From Muribaculaceae bacterium (GTDB lineage: Bacteria; Bacteroidota; Bacteroidia; Bacteroidales; Muribaculaceae): 58,095 nucleotides of DNA. Below are positions 24,193 to 33,029 of this stretch, in pieces. Each line of letters opens with the position of its first letter. Position 1 is the first letter of the stretch. The notes below the pieces were generated by a model. It saw only the letters and a program-made list of their open reading frames with translations, had not been told where the DNA came from and made no database searches. The translations under genes were made by a program, and so were the position numbers. Location of the stretch: positions 29,578-87,672 of the forward strand of contig JAFLTM010000002.1 in NCBI GenBank assembly GCA_022509225.1, given 5' to 3'.

Positions 24193-25551
24193 ATGGAAAT
24201 TAACAGGAAAGAGAGGCTTGTAGTGCTTGGCGGTGGCGAAAGTGGAGTAGGAGCGGCCATTCTTGGTAAAGAAAAAGGGATGGATGTGTTCCTGTCTGAT
24301 TCCGGCACCATAAGCATGAAATATAAAGAGATGCTGGATGCGGAGAAGATTGCTTACGAAGAGGGTCAACACACACAGCACTTGATATTGAATGCCGATA
24401 TTGTTGTTAAAAGCCCCGGCATTCCACCAACGGCTCCTATAATTCGGGATGTGACGGCAAAAAATATAGAAGTGATTTCAGAAATAGAATTCGCGGCAAG
24501 ATTCACGGATTCAAAAATGGTTTGTATCACCGGTTCGAATGGCAAGACAACAACCACATTGCTCACCTATCATATATTGAAAAAGGGGGGACTTGATGTG
24601 GGGCTTGCCGGCAATGTCGGAAATAGTCTGGCTCTTCAGGTGGCAAGGAATCCACATGAAGTTTATGTGATTGAACTTTCAAGTTTTCAACTTGAAAATA
24701 TGTATAGGTTCAAAGCCAATATAGCCGTGATTCTTAATATAACTCCCGATCATCTCGACAGGTATGACTACAAAATGGAGAATTATGCAGCGGCAAAATT
24801 CCGAATCTTAAGAAACCAGACAAAGGAGGATTATTTCATTTACTGGCAGGATGATCCGCTCATCAGAAAACAGATTGAAGCAGTTCAGGGGGAAGCCATG
24901 AGGTTACCTTTCGGTTTGAATAAAGAGGAGGAAAGCGCATCCTATATAGACAATGGAATAGTCCGGTTCATAACTCCGACTGAAGTGTGGGAGATTCCTC
25001 GCGACAGAATATCCCTTCCGGGAACCCATAATCTCTATAACTCAATGGCGGCGGGACTTTCGGCATCAGTGCTCAAGATAAAAAAGGAGAGCATAAGAGA
25101 GGCTTTGGAAGATTTTGAAGCCGTGGAACACAGGCTTGAATACGTGGCAACAATCGACGGTGTGAGATATGTTAATGATTCAAAGGCCACAAATGTGAAT
25201 TCCACATGGTATGCCCTGGAAAGCATGAACACTCCCGTGGTATTGATTCTCGGAGGCAAGGACAAAGGAAACGATTATTCAGAAATTGAAGATCTCGTTT
25301 CAAAAAAAGTCAAGGCTATAGTTTGTATGGGAGTTGATAACCGGAAACTTATGGATTTCTTTTCAGGGAAAGTAAAGATGATAAGCGACACCCATTCACT
25401 TGAAGATGCTCTCAATGAATGCAGGCGTTTGGCGGAAGATGGCGACACCGTTCTTTTATCTCCCTGTTGCGCCAGTTTCGATCTCTTTAAAAGTTATGAA
25501 GACCGGGGGAAACAGTTTAAGGAGAAAGTGAAAGAGTTTTTAAATAATTAA
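24193..25551 (+). CDS. murD: UDP-MurNAc-L-alanine:D-glutamate ligase MurD
   Basis: A 452-residue Mur ligase with an N-terminal Rossmann-like domain (VVLGGGESGVGAA), the ATP loop G114-S-N-G-K118-TTT, the LSSFQLE block near residue 160, the NITPDHLDRY block near 180 and, in the C-terminal domain, NDSKATN and ILGGKDKG. It adds D-Glu to UDP-MurNAc-L-Ala in the cytosol. It starts one base after mraY. The order mraY-murD-ftsW-murG-murC is the conserved one. Confidence 0.95.
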   Translation: MEINRKERLVVLGGGESGVGAAILGKEKGMDVFLSDSGTISMKYKEMLDAEKIAYEEGQHTQHLILNADIVVKSPGIPPTAPIIRDVTAKNIEVISEIEFAARFTDSKMVCITGSNGKTTTTLLTYHILKKGGLDVGLAGNVGNSLALQVARNPHEVYVIELSSFQLENMYRFKANIAVILNITPDHLDRYDYKMENYAAAKFRILRNQTKEDYFIYWQDDPLIRKQIEAVQGEAMRLPFGLNKEEESASYIDNGIVRFITPTEVWEIPRDRISLPGTHNLYNSMAAGLSASVLKIKKESIREALEDFEAVEHRLEYVATIDGVRYVNDSKATNVNSTWYALESMNTPVVLILGGKDKGNDYSEIEDLVSKKVKAIVCMGVDNRKLMDFFSGKVKMISDTHSLEDALNECRRLAEDGDTVLLSPCCASFDLFKSYEDRGKQFKEKVKEFLNN

Positions 25552-25569
25552 ATTTTAAGTAAGCTATTT

Positions 25570-26922
25570 ATGGCAGAAATTTTGGAAAATGGTCCTCAAG
25601 GAATCCTGATAAGGGAAACAATCGATGGTGTTGCAGTGACTGACAGAAAGGGGGTTCAGAAAGCTAATACGGCAAAAAGAAGATCCGATCCTTATATATG
25701 GGGAATCTATATCGCATTGCTCGTAGTGTCGATAATAGAACTTTTCTCCGCATCGAGCACTGAAGTGTCGGCATCCAATGTGTATATGCCACTTATCAGG
25801 CATGCCCTTTTCTTGGTTATAGGACTCGGATTGGTTTTGACTCTCCAGAATATTCATTACATACGCATCAGTAATCTTTCTGTACTGATGGCAGTTGTGT
25901 CTCTTGCCCTGCTTTTATTTTCTAATCTTTTCGGTATTGAGATTAACGGTGCTCAAAGAGCGATAAGCATAGCGGGATTCACCATCCAGCCTGCTGAAAT
26001 TGTAAAATACACGGTGGTGATACTTCTCGCCACGATCCTCGGACGCAACCAAAGTCCCGGTGGAATTTCCACAAAAGGAATGATAATGGCAGCCGTGGTG
26101 GTTGTTATTTTCGCGGCTTGCCTATGGAAAAACGGTCTGACCAACACCATCCTGCTTTTTCTTGTGAGTGTTGCCATGTTTCTTATAGGTGGAATGAAAT
26201 GGAAACAGTTCTTCATCATCATGGGTATTTATGGTTTGTGTGCCGGAGCCTTATATATGCTTAAATATCAAGACGAGAACGCGCAAGAATTTGAACGTGT
26301 AGGTCAAGTGGAGACAGTGGCTTCATCTGAAGGAAGAATGGAGACACATAAGGGAAGGATTTCGCGTTTCCTGGAAGGAGTAAGTCCTGATGATAAAATA
26401 GATGACTACAACAGGCAGGTTGTATTTGCAAAAATAGCCCAGGCCAATGGCGGAGTTTTCGGTCAGGGTCCGGGGAATTCAAGAGAGAGCGCCAGACTTC
26501 CTTTGGCCTTTTCCGACTATATATATTCAATAATAATTGAAGACACCGGTCTGGTGGGGGGTGTCGCCTTGTTGATTATTTATCTTCTGCTTCTGGCAAG
26601 GGCGGGACGAATAGCCTACCGATGTTCAAGGGCTATCCCAAGTTTTTTAATAATGGGTTGCGCTGTGCTGATTGTGTTGCAGGCTCTGGTGCACATGGCA
26701 ATTGTCACGGGTCTTTTCCCCGTAAGTGGTCAGCCGTTGCCCTTGATTTCAAAAGGGGGTACGTCTGTTCTTGTAATGTCTGTGGCAATTGGCACGATGC
26801 TTAGTGTGAGCCGTTTTTCAGTGACCAATGGCAATAAGAAAGAGATAAAGGCTGAACTCAAAGATCTTCCAAAAGATATGCAGGCAGCCAATTATTCGAA
26901 CTATGAAATTAAAAGTTCATGA
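25570..26922 (+). CDS. ftsW: SEDS peptidoglycan polymerase FtsW
   Basis: A 450-residue membrane protein with about ten helices. SEDS-family marks include the NGAQRAISIAGFTIQPAEIVKY-type segment near residue 126 (aspartate or glutamate near the lipid II site), GGVFGQGPGNSRES near 297, and the C-terminal VSGQPLPLISKGGTSVL. FtsW polymerises septal glycan together with FtsI. It overlaps murG by 4 bp. The N-terminal cytoplasmic extension (about 50 residues) is longer than in Escherichia coli. Confidence 0.93.
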   Translation: MAEILENGPQGILIRETIDGVAVTDRKGVQKANTAKRRSDPYIWGIYIALLVVSIIELFSASSTEVSASNVYMPLIRHALFLVIGLGLVLTLQNIHYIRISNLSVLMAVVSLALLLFSNLFGIEINGAQRAISIAGFTIQPAEIVKYTVVILLATILGRNQSPGGISTKGMIMAAVVVVIFAACLWKNGLTNTILLFLVSVAMFLIGGMKWKQFFIIMGIYGLCAGALYMLKYQDENAQEFERVGQVETVASSEGRMETHKGRISRFLEGVSPDDKIDDYNRQVVFAKIAQANGGVFGQGPGNSRESARLPLAFSDYIYSIIIEDTGLVGGVALLIIYLLLLARAGRIAYRCSRAIPSFLIMGCAVLIVLQALVHMAIVTGLFPVSGQPLPLISKGGTSVLVMSVAIGTMLSVSRFSVTNGNKKEIKAELKDLPKDMQAANYSNYEIKSS

Positions 26923-28055
26923 ATAAAAAAACAACTGAGACGCCTGGTGGCATAGTGGGGAAACGAAGGCCGCGGATTGTGATCAGCGGAGGTGGAACGG
27001 GAGGACATATTTTCCCTGCCCTTTCAATTGCTGATGAACTTAAGAGGAGATTGGATGCCGATATTCTCTTTGTAGGAGCGTTGGGCCGAATGGAAATGAC
27101 CAAAGTGCCGGAAGCCGGCTATAGAATCACCGGCTTGTCTGTGGCAGGCTTCAACAGAAAAAAAATGTGGAAAAACTTTGGGGTTATTATCAAGTTGCTA
27201 TCCAGTATGAACAAGGCAAAAGCAATCATTGATGAATTTAAACCTGAAATAGCAATAGGAGTGGGTGGATATGCCTCCGGACCTATTTTGAAAGCTGCCC
27301 AAAAAAAGGGGATTCCGACATTGCTTCAAGAACAGAATTCCTATGCAGGGGTCACCAACAAACTTCTTGCCAAAAAGGCTGATTGTATATGTGTAGCCTA
27401 TGATGGAATGGAGAGATTTTTTCCGGATACCAGAATAGTGAAGACAGGTAATCCCATAAGGAAGAAACTGCTTGACCCGTTGAAAAGCAGAAAGGAAGCT
27501 GCCGGTTCTTTTGGATTGAACCCTGAAAAAAAGACTGTTCTTGTGATTGGCGGGAGTCTTGGAGCTCTCACAATCAATGAAAGTATAGAGACCCGGATAA
27601 AAGATCTGGTTGCAGCGGGAATTCAGCTAATTTGGCAGACCGGTAAAAACTTTGGCAACCGCGGAACTGAAGTTGCCAAAGGTTTGAAGGGTGTGGTTGT
27701 GACGCAATTCATAACAGATATGGCATCAGCCTATAAATCGGCTGATCTTGTTGTGTCAAGGGCCGGAGCCGCCTCGATAAGCGAATTGCAGGCATTGGGA
27801 AAGCCGGCTGTGCTTGTGCCCTCACCAAATGTGGCTGAAGATCATCAGACCCATAATGCAAAAGCTTTGTCTGACATCGGGGCTGCGGCATTAGTCAGAG
27901 ATGCCGAGGCACGAGATAAATTGATTGATGTTGTCTTGGAGCTAATCTCGAATAAAGAAAAGCTTGATGACATGTCACAAAAAATTTCACGGATGGCCAC
28001 ACACGATAGCGACATGAGAATTGCCGACGAAGTGTGCCGGATTCTTAAAATGTGA
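26919..28055 (+). CDS. murG: UDP-GlcNAc: lipid I GlcNAc transferase MurG
   Basis: A 378-residue GT28 glycosyltransferase. The glycine-rich lipid-facing loop is near residues 24-30 (GGGTGGH), and the donor-site blocks include GNPIRK, VIGGSLGA, and SRAGAASISELQALGKP near 280. It is peripheral to the inner leaflet and converts lipid I to lipid II. The start at 26919 overlaps the end of ftsW by 4 bp. The gene is followed after 4 bp by the murC start. Confidence 0.95.
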   Translation: MNKKTTETPGGIVGKRRPRIVISGGGTGGHIFPALSIADELKRRLDADILFVGALGRMEMTKVPEAGYRITGLSVAGFNRKKMWKNFGVIIKLLSSMNKAKAIIDEFKPEIAIGVGGYASGPILKAAQKKGIPTLLQEQNSYAGVTNKLLAKKADCICVAYDGMERFFPDTRIVKTGNPIRKKLLDPLKSRKEAAGSFGLNPEKKTVLVIGGSLGALTINESIETRIKDLVAAGIQLIWQTGKNFGNRGTEVAKGLKGVVVTQFITDMASAYKSADLVVSRAGAASISELQALGKPAVLVPSPNVAEDHQTHNAKALSDIGAAALVRDAEARDKLIDVVLELISNKEKLDDMSQKISRMATHDSDMRIADEVCRILKM

Positions 28056-28059
28056 TAGT

Positions 28060-29463
28060 ATGGAAGCTGCAAAAAAGAGACTGTCGGAATTTGATAATGC
28101 TTATTTTGTAGGTGCCGGTGGCATAGGGATGGCGAATCTGGAAAGATTTCTTCTTGCCAAAGGGAAAAAGGTGGGAGGATATGACCGTACCAGATCAAAT
28201 CTCACCGATGAACTTGAGAAAGAGGGAGTCGTCATGACCTATGAAGATAAAATTTCTTCAGTGCCGGATGAATTCAAGAACCCAGAAAAAACTTTGGTGG
28301 TTTATACCCCTGCAGTACCGGCAGACAGCGAAATATTGAGCCGGTTCAGAAAGGATGGCTTTGAATTGGTGAAAAGGGCAAAACTGCTTGGTAAAATAAC
28401 GGAGGAAAGCAGGAGTATCTGTGTTGCAGGATCTCATGGTAAAACAACAACAAGTTCAATGATAGCCAACATACTGAGGAATGCCGGAATTGGATGTAAT
28501 GCCTTTTTGGGGGGCATTCTTCGTAACACGGGAAGCAACCTTGTTATGTGTGAAAAATCGGAATGGTCGGTGGTTGAGGCTGATGAGTATGACAGATCTT
28601 TTCATCAGCTTTCACCTACAATAGCGGTGGTTACTTCTGCAGATCCGGATCATCTGGATATATACGGGGACGAATCCGGCTATCTTGAGGGGTTCGCTCA
28701 TTTCACATCACTTATAAAACCGGGTGGAACGTTACTCATACACACTGACCTTAAAGTTGTGCCCAGGGTCAAAAACGGAGTTAAAATTCAAACCTATAGC
28801 GGAGGGGAAAAAGGAGATTGGAAAGCAGTGGATATAAAGATCGGCGACGGAAAAATCACCTTCACTCTTATAGGTCCCGGCGTGAAAATTGAAGATCTGG
28901 AGCCGGGTGTACCGGTTGAAATTAATGTAGATAATGCCGTTGCAGCTGCAGCTGCAGCTTTGACCGCAGGAGCCACTGCCGACGAAGTTAAAAAGGGACT
29001 GAAGGAATTCAGGGGAGCAAAACGAAGGTTTGAGATAATTTTAGATGGTCACGACGGCGCTCCCGTGCTGATTGACGATTACGCGCATAGTCCCAACGAA
29101 ATTAAGGCCTCCATCCGGTCTATAAAGAAACTTTATCCGGGAAGAAAACTGACGGTTGTTTTCCAACCGCATCTATATAGCCGCACCCGAGATTTTGCTG
29201 ATGAATTTATAGAAGCATTATCGGAGACAGATGAATTGATAATGCCTGAGATTTATCCTGCCAGGGAGGAACCTATACCCGGTGTGGATTCCAGGATTAT
29301 CCTTGATCATGTGGATTGTGAGTCAAAAATTTATTGCGAACGTAAAGATTTGCTCAATCTGATAAAAAGTCGTAATTTTGACTTACTCATGACGTTGGGT
29401 GCAGCCGATATTGATATAATGTTGGCTGATATAGAAAAGATATTAAAAGGAAAGTGCTGCTAA
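28060..29463 (+). CDS. murC: UDP-MurNAc:L-alanine ligase MurC
   Basis: A protein of 467 residues. The N-terminal fold has FVGAGGIGMANLERFLL, the ATP loop is G124-S-H-G-K128-TT, and VEADEYDRSFHQLSP is the MurC glutamate/aspartate block. DDYAHSPNEIKA and VFQPHLYSRT mark the C-terminal domain. It joins L-Ala to UDP-MurNAc. I chose the ATG at 28060 because a longer in-frame version overlaps the murG end and adds residues unlike the family. Confidence 0.95.
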   Translation: MEAAKKRLSEFDNAYFVGAGGIGMANLERFLLAKGKKVGGYDRTRSNLTDELEKEGVVMTYEDKISSVPDEFKNPEKTLVVYTPAVPADSEILSRFRKDGFELVKRAKLLGKITEESRSICVAGSHGKTTTSSMIANILRNAGIGCNAFLGGILRNTGSNLVMCEKSEWSVVEADEYDRSFHQLSPTIAVVTSADPDHLDIYGDESGYLEGFAHFTSLIKPGGTLLIHTDLKVVPRVKNGVKIQTYSGGEKGDWKAVDIKIGDGKITFTLIGPGVKIEDLEPGVPVEINVDNAVAAAAAALTAGATADEVKKGLKEFRGAKRRFEIILDGHDGAPVLIDDYAHSPNEIKASIRSIKKLYPGRKLTVVFQPHLYSRTRDFADEFIEALSETDELIMPEIYPAREEPIPGVDSRIILDHVDCESKIYCERKDLLNLIKSRNFDLLMTLGAADIDIMLADIEKILKGKCC

Positions 29464-29469
29464 GACTCG

Positions 29470-30297
29470 ATGTTGAAGAGAGTTTTAACTTGGGTTTTGT
29501 TTGTATTGCTTGTCGGATATGTTATTGCGGCAGGGATATGGGCTCATGCGGAAGCAAAAAAAGACACCTGCAAGGGCATAAACGTGGAAATTACAAAAAC
29601 CGGCAGTGCTGATTCCGTCACGCGGCAGGGTGTATTGCTGGAATTGAAGAATTATCCGGTAAAATTGGTGGGTGAGCAAATATCGGCCATAAACACCCGG
29701 GGTGTGGAACAATATCTGCAACAGTATCCTCAGTTTGAAGATGTGGATTGCAGTTTCACCACCGACGGGAAATTGCGAGTGAATATAGTGCCTATGATAC
29801 CGGAACTCAGGATTTTCGAAGATTCTGTGAGCTATTACATAAATAAAGATGGAAAAAAGATGCCATCTAAGGCTTCCTTTTTTGTTGATGTGCCGGTGGT
29901 GGGAGGTAGATTCAATGAGTCCTTTCCGCCAAAATCCGTGTTGCCGGTAACAAGATTTATAGAAAAGGATGAAGTTTTGAAAGGACTTGTGGGAATGGTG
30001 TATGCCGAAGATGCAGAAAATATCATGTTGATTCCCCGTATTCACGGACATGTGGTGAATTTCGGCGACACCACGAGGCTTGAAGAAAAAAAGGATGCAT
30101 TGCTTGCAATGTATCGCAAGGTGCTTCCTTACAAGGGCTGGCAGGAATATGACACTATATCTGTTAAATTCAAGGGACAGGTTGTGGCCACCCGTAGGGT
30201 GAAAGGACTGAATGTCAAGCCCGAAGTTGAATTCGAAGAACCGGATATGGAGGATGCCACCCTTCCTGATTTAGAACAACCAGTAAATCAAAATTAA
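29470..30297 (+). CDS. ftsQ: FtsQ/DivIB-like cell division protein
   Basis: A bitopic protein of 275 residues with a short cytoplasmic start, one membrane helix (about 6-26) and a periplasmic region with a POTRA-like stretch (about 40-110, including INTRGVEQYLQQYPQFEDVD) and a beta domain behind it. An acidic tail ends the protein. Sequence conservation in FtsQ is low; the call rests on topology and its place between murC and ftsA. It links FtsL and the septal synthases. Its stop codon overlaps the ftsA start. Confidence 0.85.
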   Translation: MLKRVLTWVLFVLLVGYVIAAGIWAHAEAKKDTCKGINVEITKTGSADSVTRQGVLLELKNYPVKLVGEQISAINTRGVEQYLQQYPQFEDVDCSFTTDGKLRVNIVPMIPELRIFEDSVSYYINKDGKKMPSKASFFVDVPVVGGRFNESFPPKSVLPVTRFIEKDEVLKGLVGMVYAEDAENIMLIPRIHGHVVNFGDTTRLEEKKDALLAMYRKVLPYKGWQEYDTISVKFKGQVVATRRVKGLNVKPEVEFEEPDMEDATLPDLEQPVNQN

Positions 30298-31637
30298 TGA
30301 GCGAGAGATATTTAGCTGCCATTGAGGTAAGCAGTTCAAAGATCATTGCCACAGTGGGCAAGACCCGGGGTATGGGCTATCTTGACGTGATAGCGGTGGA
30401 ACAAGAACCAACCGTCGACGGAGGGGTGAGATATGGCATCATTCAGAATCTTGAGGAGGCTGCCACTTCCATAGCGAGGGTTTTCAACCGGTTAGAGCAG
30501 AGAAGTGCGGTCAATCCCCGGAAAATAAAAGGCGTAATAGTGGGACTTGGGGGCAGGTCGCTAAAGAATATCACCAAAGAAGTTTCGATGAATCTTCCGG
30601 AGGATACCGAGATAACCGAGGATATAATAAATAAACTTAAAGAGCAGGCAACCAATTCAGCTATCGACAACACATTGGAAGTGATAGATGCGGTGCCGCG
30701 TATATTCAAGGTGGGCACATCCGAGACATCTTCACCTAAAGGGATGGTGGGCAACCATATAAGCGCCATATTTGATCTTATAGTTTGTCGGCCGGAATTA
30801 AAAAGAAATATACGTAAAACTATTGCCGACAAATTGGAACTGCGGGTTGATGGTTTTGTGGTTACAGCAATGGCTACCGGACATCTGATCCTTACACAGG
30901 AGGAAAAGATGCTTGGATGCATGCTTGTGGATATGGGAGCAGAGACCACCACTGTCACTATCTACCAGAAAGGGTCTCTTCAATATTTCGCTACTATTCC
31001 GATGGGAGGAAAAAATATTTCTCGTGATATCGCTTCATTAGGTGTGGTTGATTCAAAGGCAGAAGAGATTAAACTGTCACAGGCCAATGCCATGGCCGGC
31101 GACGATATCCCTGCATTGGAGGTTAACGGACTTAAACTTTCCGACATTTCCAACTATGTTGTTGCAAGGAGTGAGGAGATTGTTGCCAATATCATAGAGC
31201 AGATGGAATATGCCGGCATAAAGGAATCGGATCTTCAGGGAGGAATTGTCTGTATAGGTGGTGGATTCCGACTCAAAGGAATTAAGGAGCTTTTGAAGCG
31301 ACAGACAGATTTGCCGGTGAGAACCGGAACTCTTCCAGACTATGTTAAAATAGAAGACCATAGAGCTGCCAACGCTGAATTGACAGAAGTGGTAAGTGTT
31401 TTATATGCAGGCGCGACTTTAACGGAGGGTGAATCTCTTGAGATGCCGGAGGCTTCCTCATTGCCTATTAACGGCTCCCTTTTCCCAGAAATCGACGAGG
31501 AAGAAAAGGTTAAAAAACCGGAACAGGAAAAACGTCCCCCAAAAAAAGGATTTTTCGACAATCTTAAAGACAGGGTAAAGAATATAGGCACGATGTTCAG
31601 CGGTCCGGAGGAGGATGATTCAGCGGAACTCTTGTGA
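30297..31637 (+). CDS. ftsA: Cell division protein FtsA
   Basis: A 446-residue actin-like ATPase. The phosphate-1-like start (AAIEVSSSKIIATVG), the SHS2/1C insert (about 80-160), the LVDMGAETTTVTIY block near residue 205 and GGIVCIGGGFRLKGI near 315 fit FtsA. The last 60 residues are charged and flexible, and end with a helix-like segment (FFDNLKDRVKNIGTMF) that could be the amphipathic membrane-targeting helix. FtsA tethers FtsZ to the membrane. It begins within the ftsQ stop codon, so translation is coupled. Confidence 0.93.
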   Translation: MSERYLAAIEVSSSKIIATVGKTRGMGYLDVIAVEQEPTVDGGVRYGIIQNLEEAATSIARVFNRLEQRSAVNPRKIKGVIVGLGGRSLKNITKEVSMNLPEDTEITEDIINKLKEQATNSAIDNTLEVIDAVPRIFKVGTSETSSPKGMVGNHISAIFDLIVCRPELKRNIRKTIADKLELRVDGFVVTAMATGHLILTQEEKMLGCMLVDMGAETTTVTIYQKGSLQYFATIPMGGKNISRDIASLGVVDSKAEEIKLSQANAMAGDDIPALEVNGLKLSDISNYVVARSEEIVANIIEQMEYAGIKESDLQGGIVCIGGGFRLKGIKELLKRQTDLPVRTGTLPDYVKIEDHRAANAELTEVVSVLYAGATLTEGESLEMPEASSLPINGSLFPEIDEEEKVKKPEQEKRPPKKGFFDNLKDRVKNIGTMFSGPEEDDSAELL

Positions 31638-31672
31638 AAAAGAAACATAAAAACAAATAGGTGAAAATTGCT

Positions 31673-33016
31673 ATGCAGGCAAATAACGAAGGATATCCAA
31701 TGGAAAATGAATTGCGGTTTACATCAGGCTTGGATGCCTCACTGATAAAGGTGATAGGAGTGGGCGGAGGCGGAAGCAATGCCGTTAATTATATGTATCA
31801 GCAAGAAATTCCAAATGTAAGGTTTGTGGTATGCAACACCGACAAGCAGCATCTTGACGATTCTCCTGTTCCAAATAAAGTTCTGCTTGGAGAAAACATC
31901 ACCCACGGACGAGGTGCCGGGAATCAGCCTGAAGTGGGGAAAAGATGTGCAGAGTCAAGTTCCGAATTGATAAAGGAACTCTTTACCGACGGCACCGAAA
32001 TGGTTTTCATAACGGCAGGTATGGGTGGAGGAACCGGCACGGGAGCTGCTCCGGTAATTGCAAGGCTGGCAAAAGAGGCCGGCATGCTTACAATCGGTAT
32101 AGTTACGGTGCCATTTATGTTTGAGGGTGACCAAAAGATTCTTAAAGCTCTTGACGGAGCAAACGAAATGAGGGATCATGTTGACGCCCTTTTGCTTATA
32201 AATAATGAAAATCTAATTGAACTTTATCCCGACCTTAACTTTTTCAATGCATTTGAAAAGGCCGACGATACATTGGCAAATGCAGCAAGAAGCGTTTCGG
32301 ATATCATTTCTGAGAGATGCTATATAAATGTGGATTTTGAAGATGTGAGAACAACCCTACGGGATAGTGGTACCGCTATAATCTCTACTGCCTACGGAGA
32401 GGGAGACCACCGGATTTCTGATGCCATACACAACGCTCTGCATTCTCCTCTCTTAAAATCACACGATATCTACACATCCAAACGTCTGCTCCTTAAATTC
32501 GCATGTTCAAGGAATTCACCAAATGCGCCGAAAGCTCAGGAATTGGGAGAGATAACACACTTCACATCCAAGCTTCCTTCAAGCATAGATGTTAAATGGG
32601 GTGTTGCGGATGATCCCTCCATGGGTGACAAAGTCAGGGTTACGGTTCTGGCATCGGGTTTTGATGTTACCTTGAGAGAAAAAGAGGATGAAGAAATAAT
32701 TAAATTCGAGAATCCCAAAAACAAGGAAACACAAAAGAAATCTGCCGATAAGGAACAGAAAATAATCGATGTCTATGGGGCTGATAAAGTTAAGAAGAAA
32801 AACAGGAATGAGGCAAAGATGAAATATGCCGTCCTTACCCCCGACCAGTTTGATGACTTCGATATTATAGCTATGATAGAAAGGAATCCGACTTTTTCAC
32901 GTGCTCCGCGTTTTAACGAGGAGTTGAAAAAAATATCTGCCGGTCAACAACCCGAACAGGCAAAACCTACGGAGAATCCGGATCAAAAAGTGATACAAAC
33001 CATATCTTGGGACTAA
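31673..33016 (+). CDS. ftsZ: Cell division GTPase FtsZ
   Basis: A tubulin-like GTPase of about 447 residues. KVIGVGGGGSNAVNYM lies near residue 24, the GTP-binding tubulin signature GGGTGTGAAP near residue 118-127, and the T7-loop block near NVDFEDVRTTL. A charged linker of about 80 residues follows. The C-terminus does not show a textbook conserved peptide; the best candidate is RNPTFSRAPRF about 40 residues before the end. Start choice is uncertain: GTG at 31661, ATG at 31673 and ATG at 31700 are all in frame, and the last matches usual N-terminal length best. It is the last gene of the dcw cluster. Confidence 0.95.
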   Translation: MQANNEGYPMENELRFTSGLDASLIKVIGVGGGGSNAVNYMYQQEIPNVRFVVCNTDKQHLDDSPVPNKVLLGENITHGRGAGNQPEVGKRCAESSSELIKELFTDGTEMVFITAGMGGGTGTGAAPVIARLAKEAGMLTIGIVTVPFMFEGDQKILKALDGANEMRDHVDALLLINNENLIELYPDLNFFNAFEKADDTLANAARSVSDIISERCYINVDFEDVRTTLRDSGTAIISTAYGEGDHRISDAIHNALHSPLLKSHDIYTSKRLLLKFACSRNSPNAPKAQELGEITHFTSKLPSSIDVKWGVADDPSMGDKVRVTVLASGFDVTLREKEDEEIIKFENPKNKETQKKSADKEQKIIDVYGADKVKKKNRNEAKMKYAVLTPDQFDDFDIIAMIERNPTFSRAPRFNEELKKISAGQQPEQAKPTENPDQKVIQTISWD

Positions 33017-33029
33017 AAATCAAATCAAG

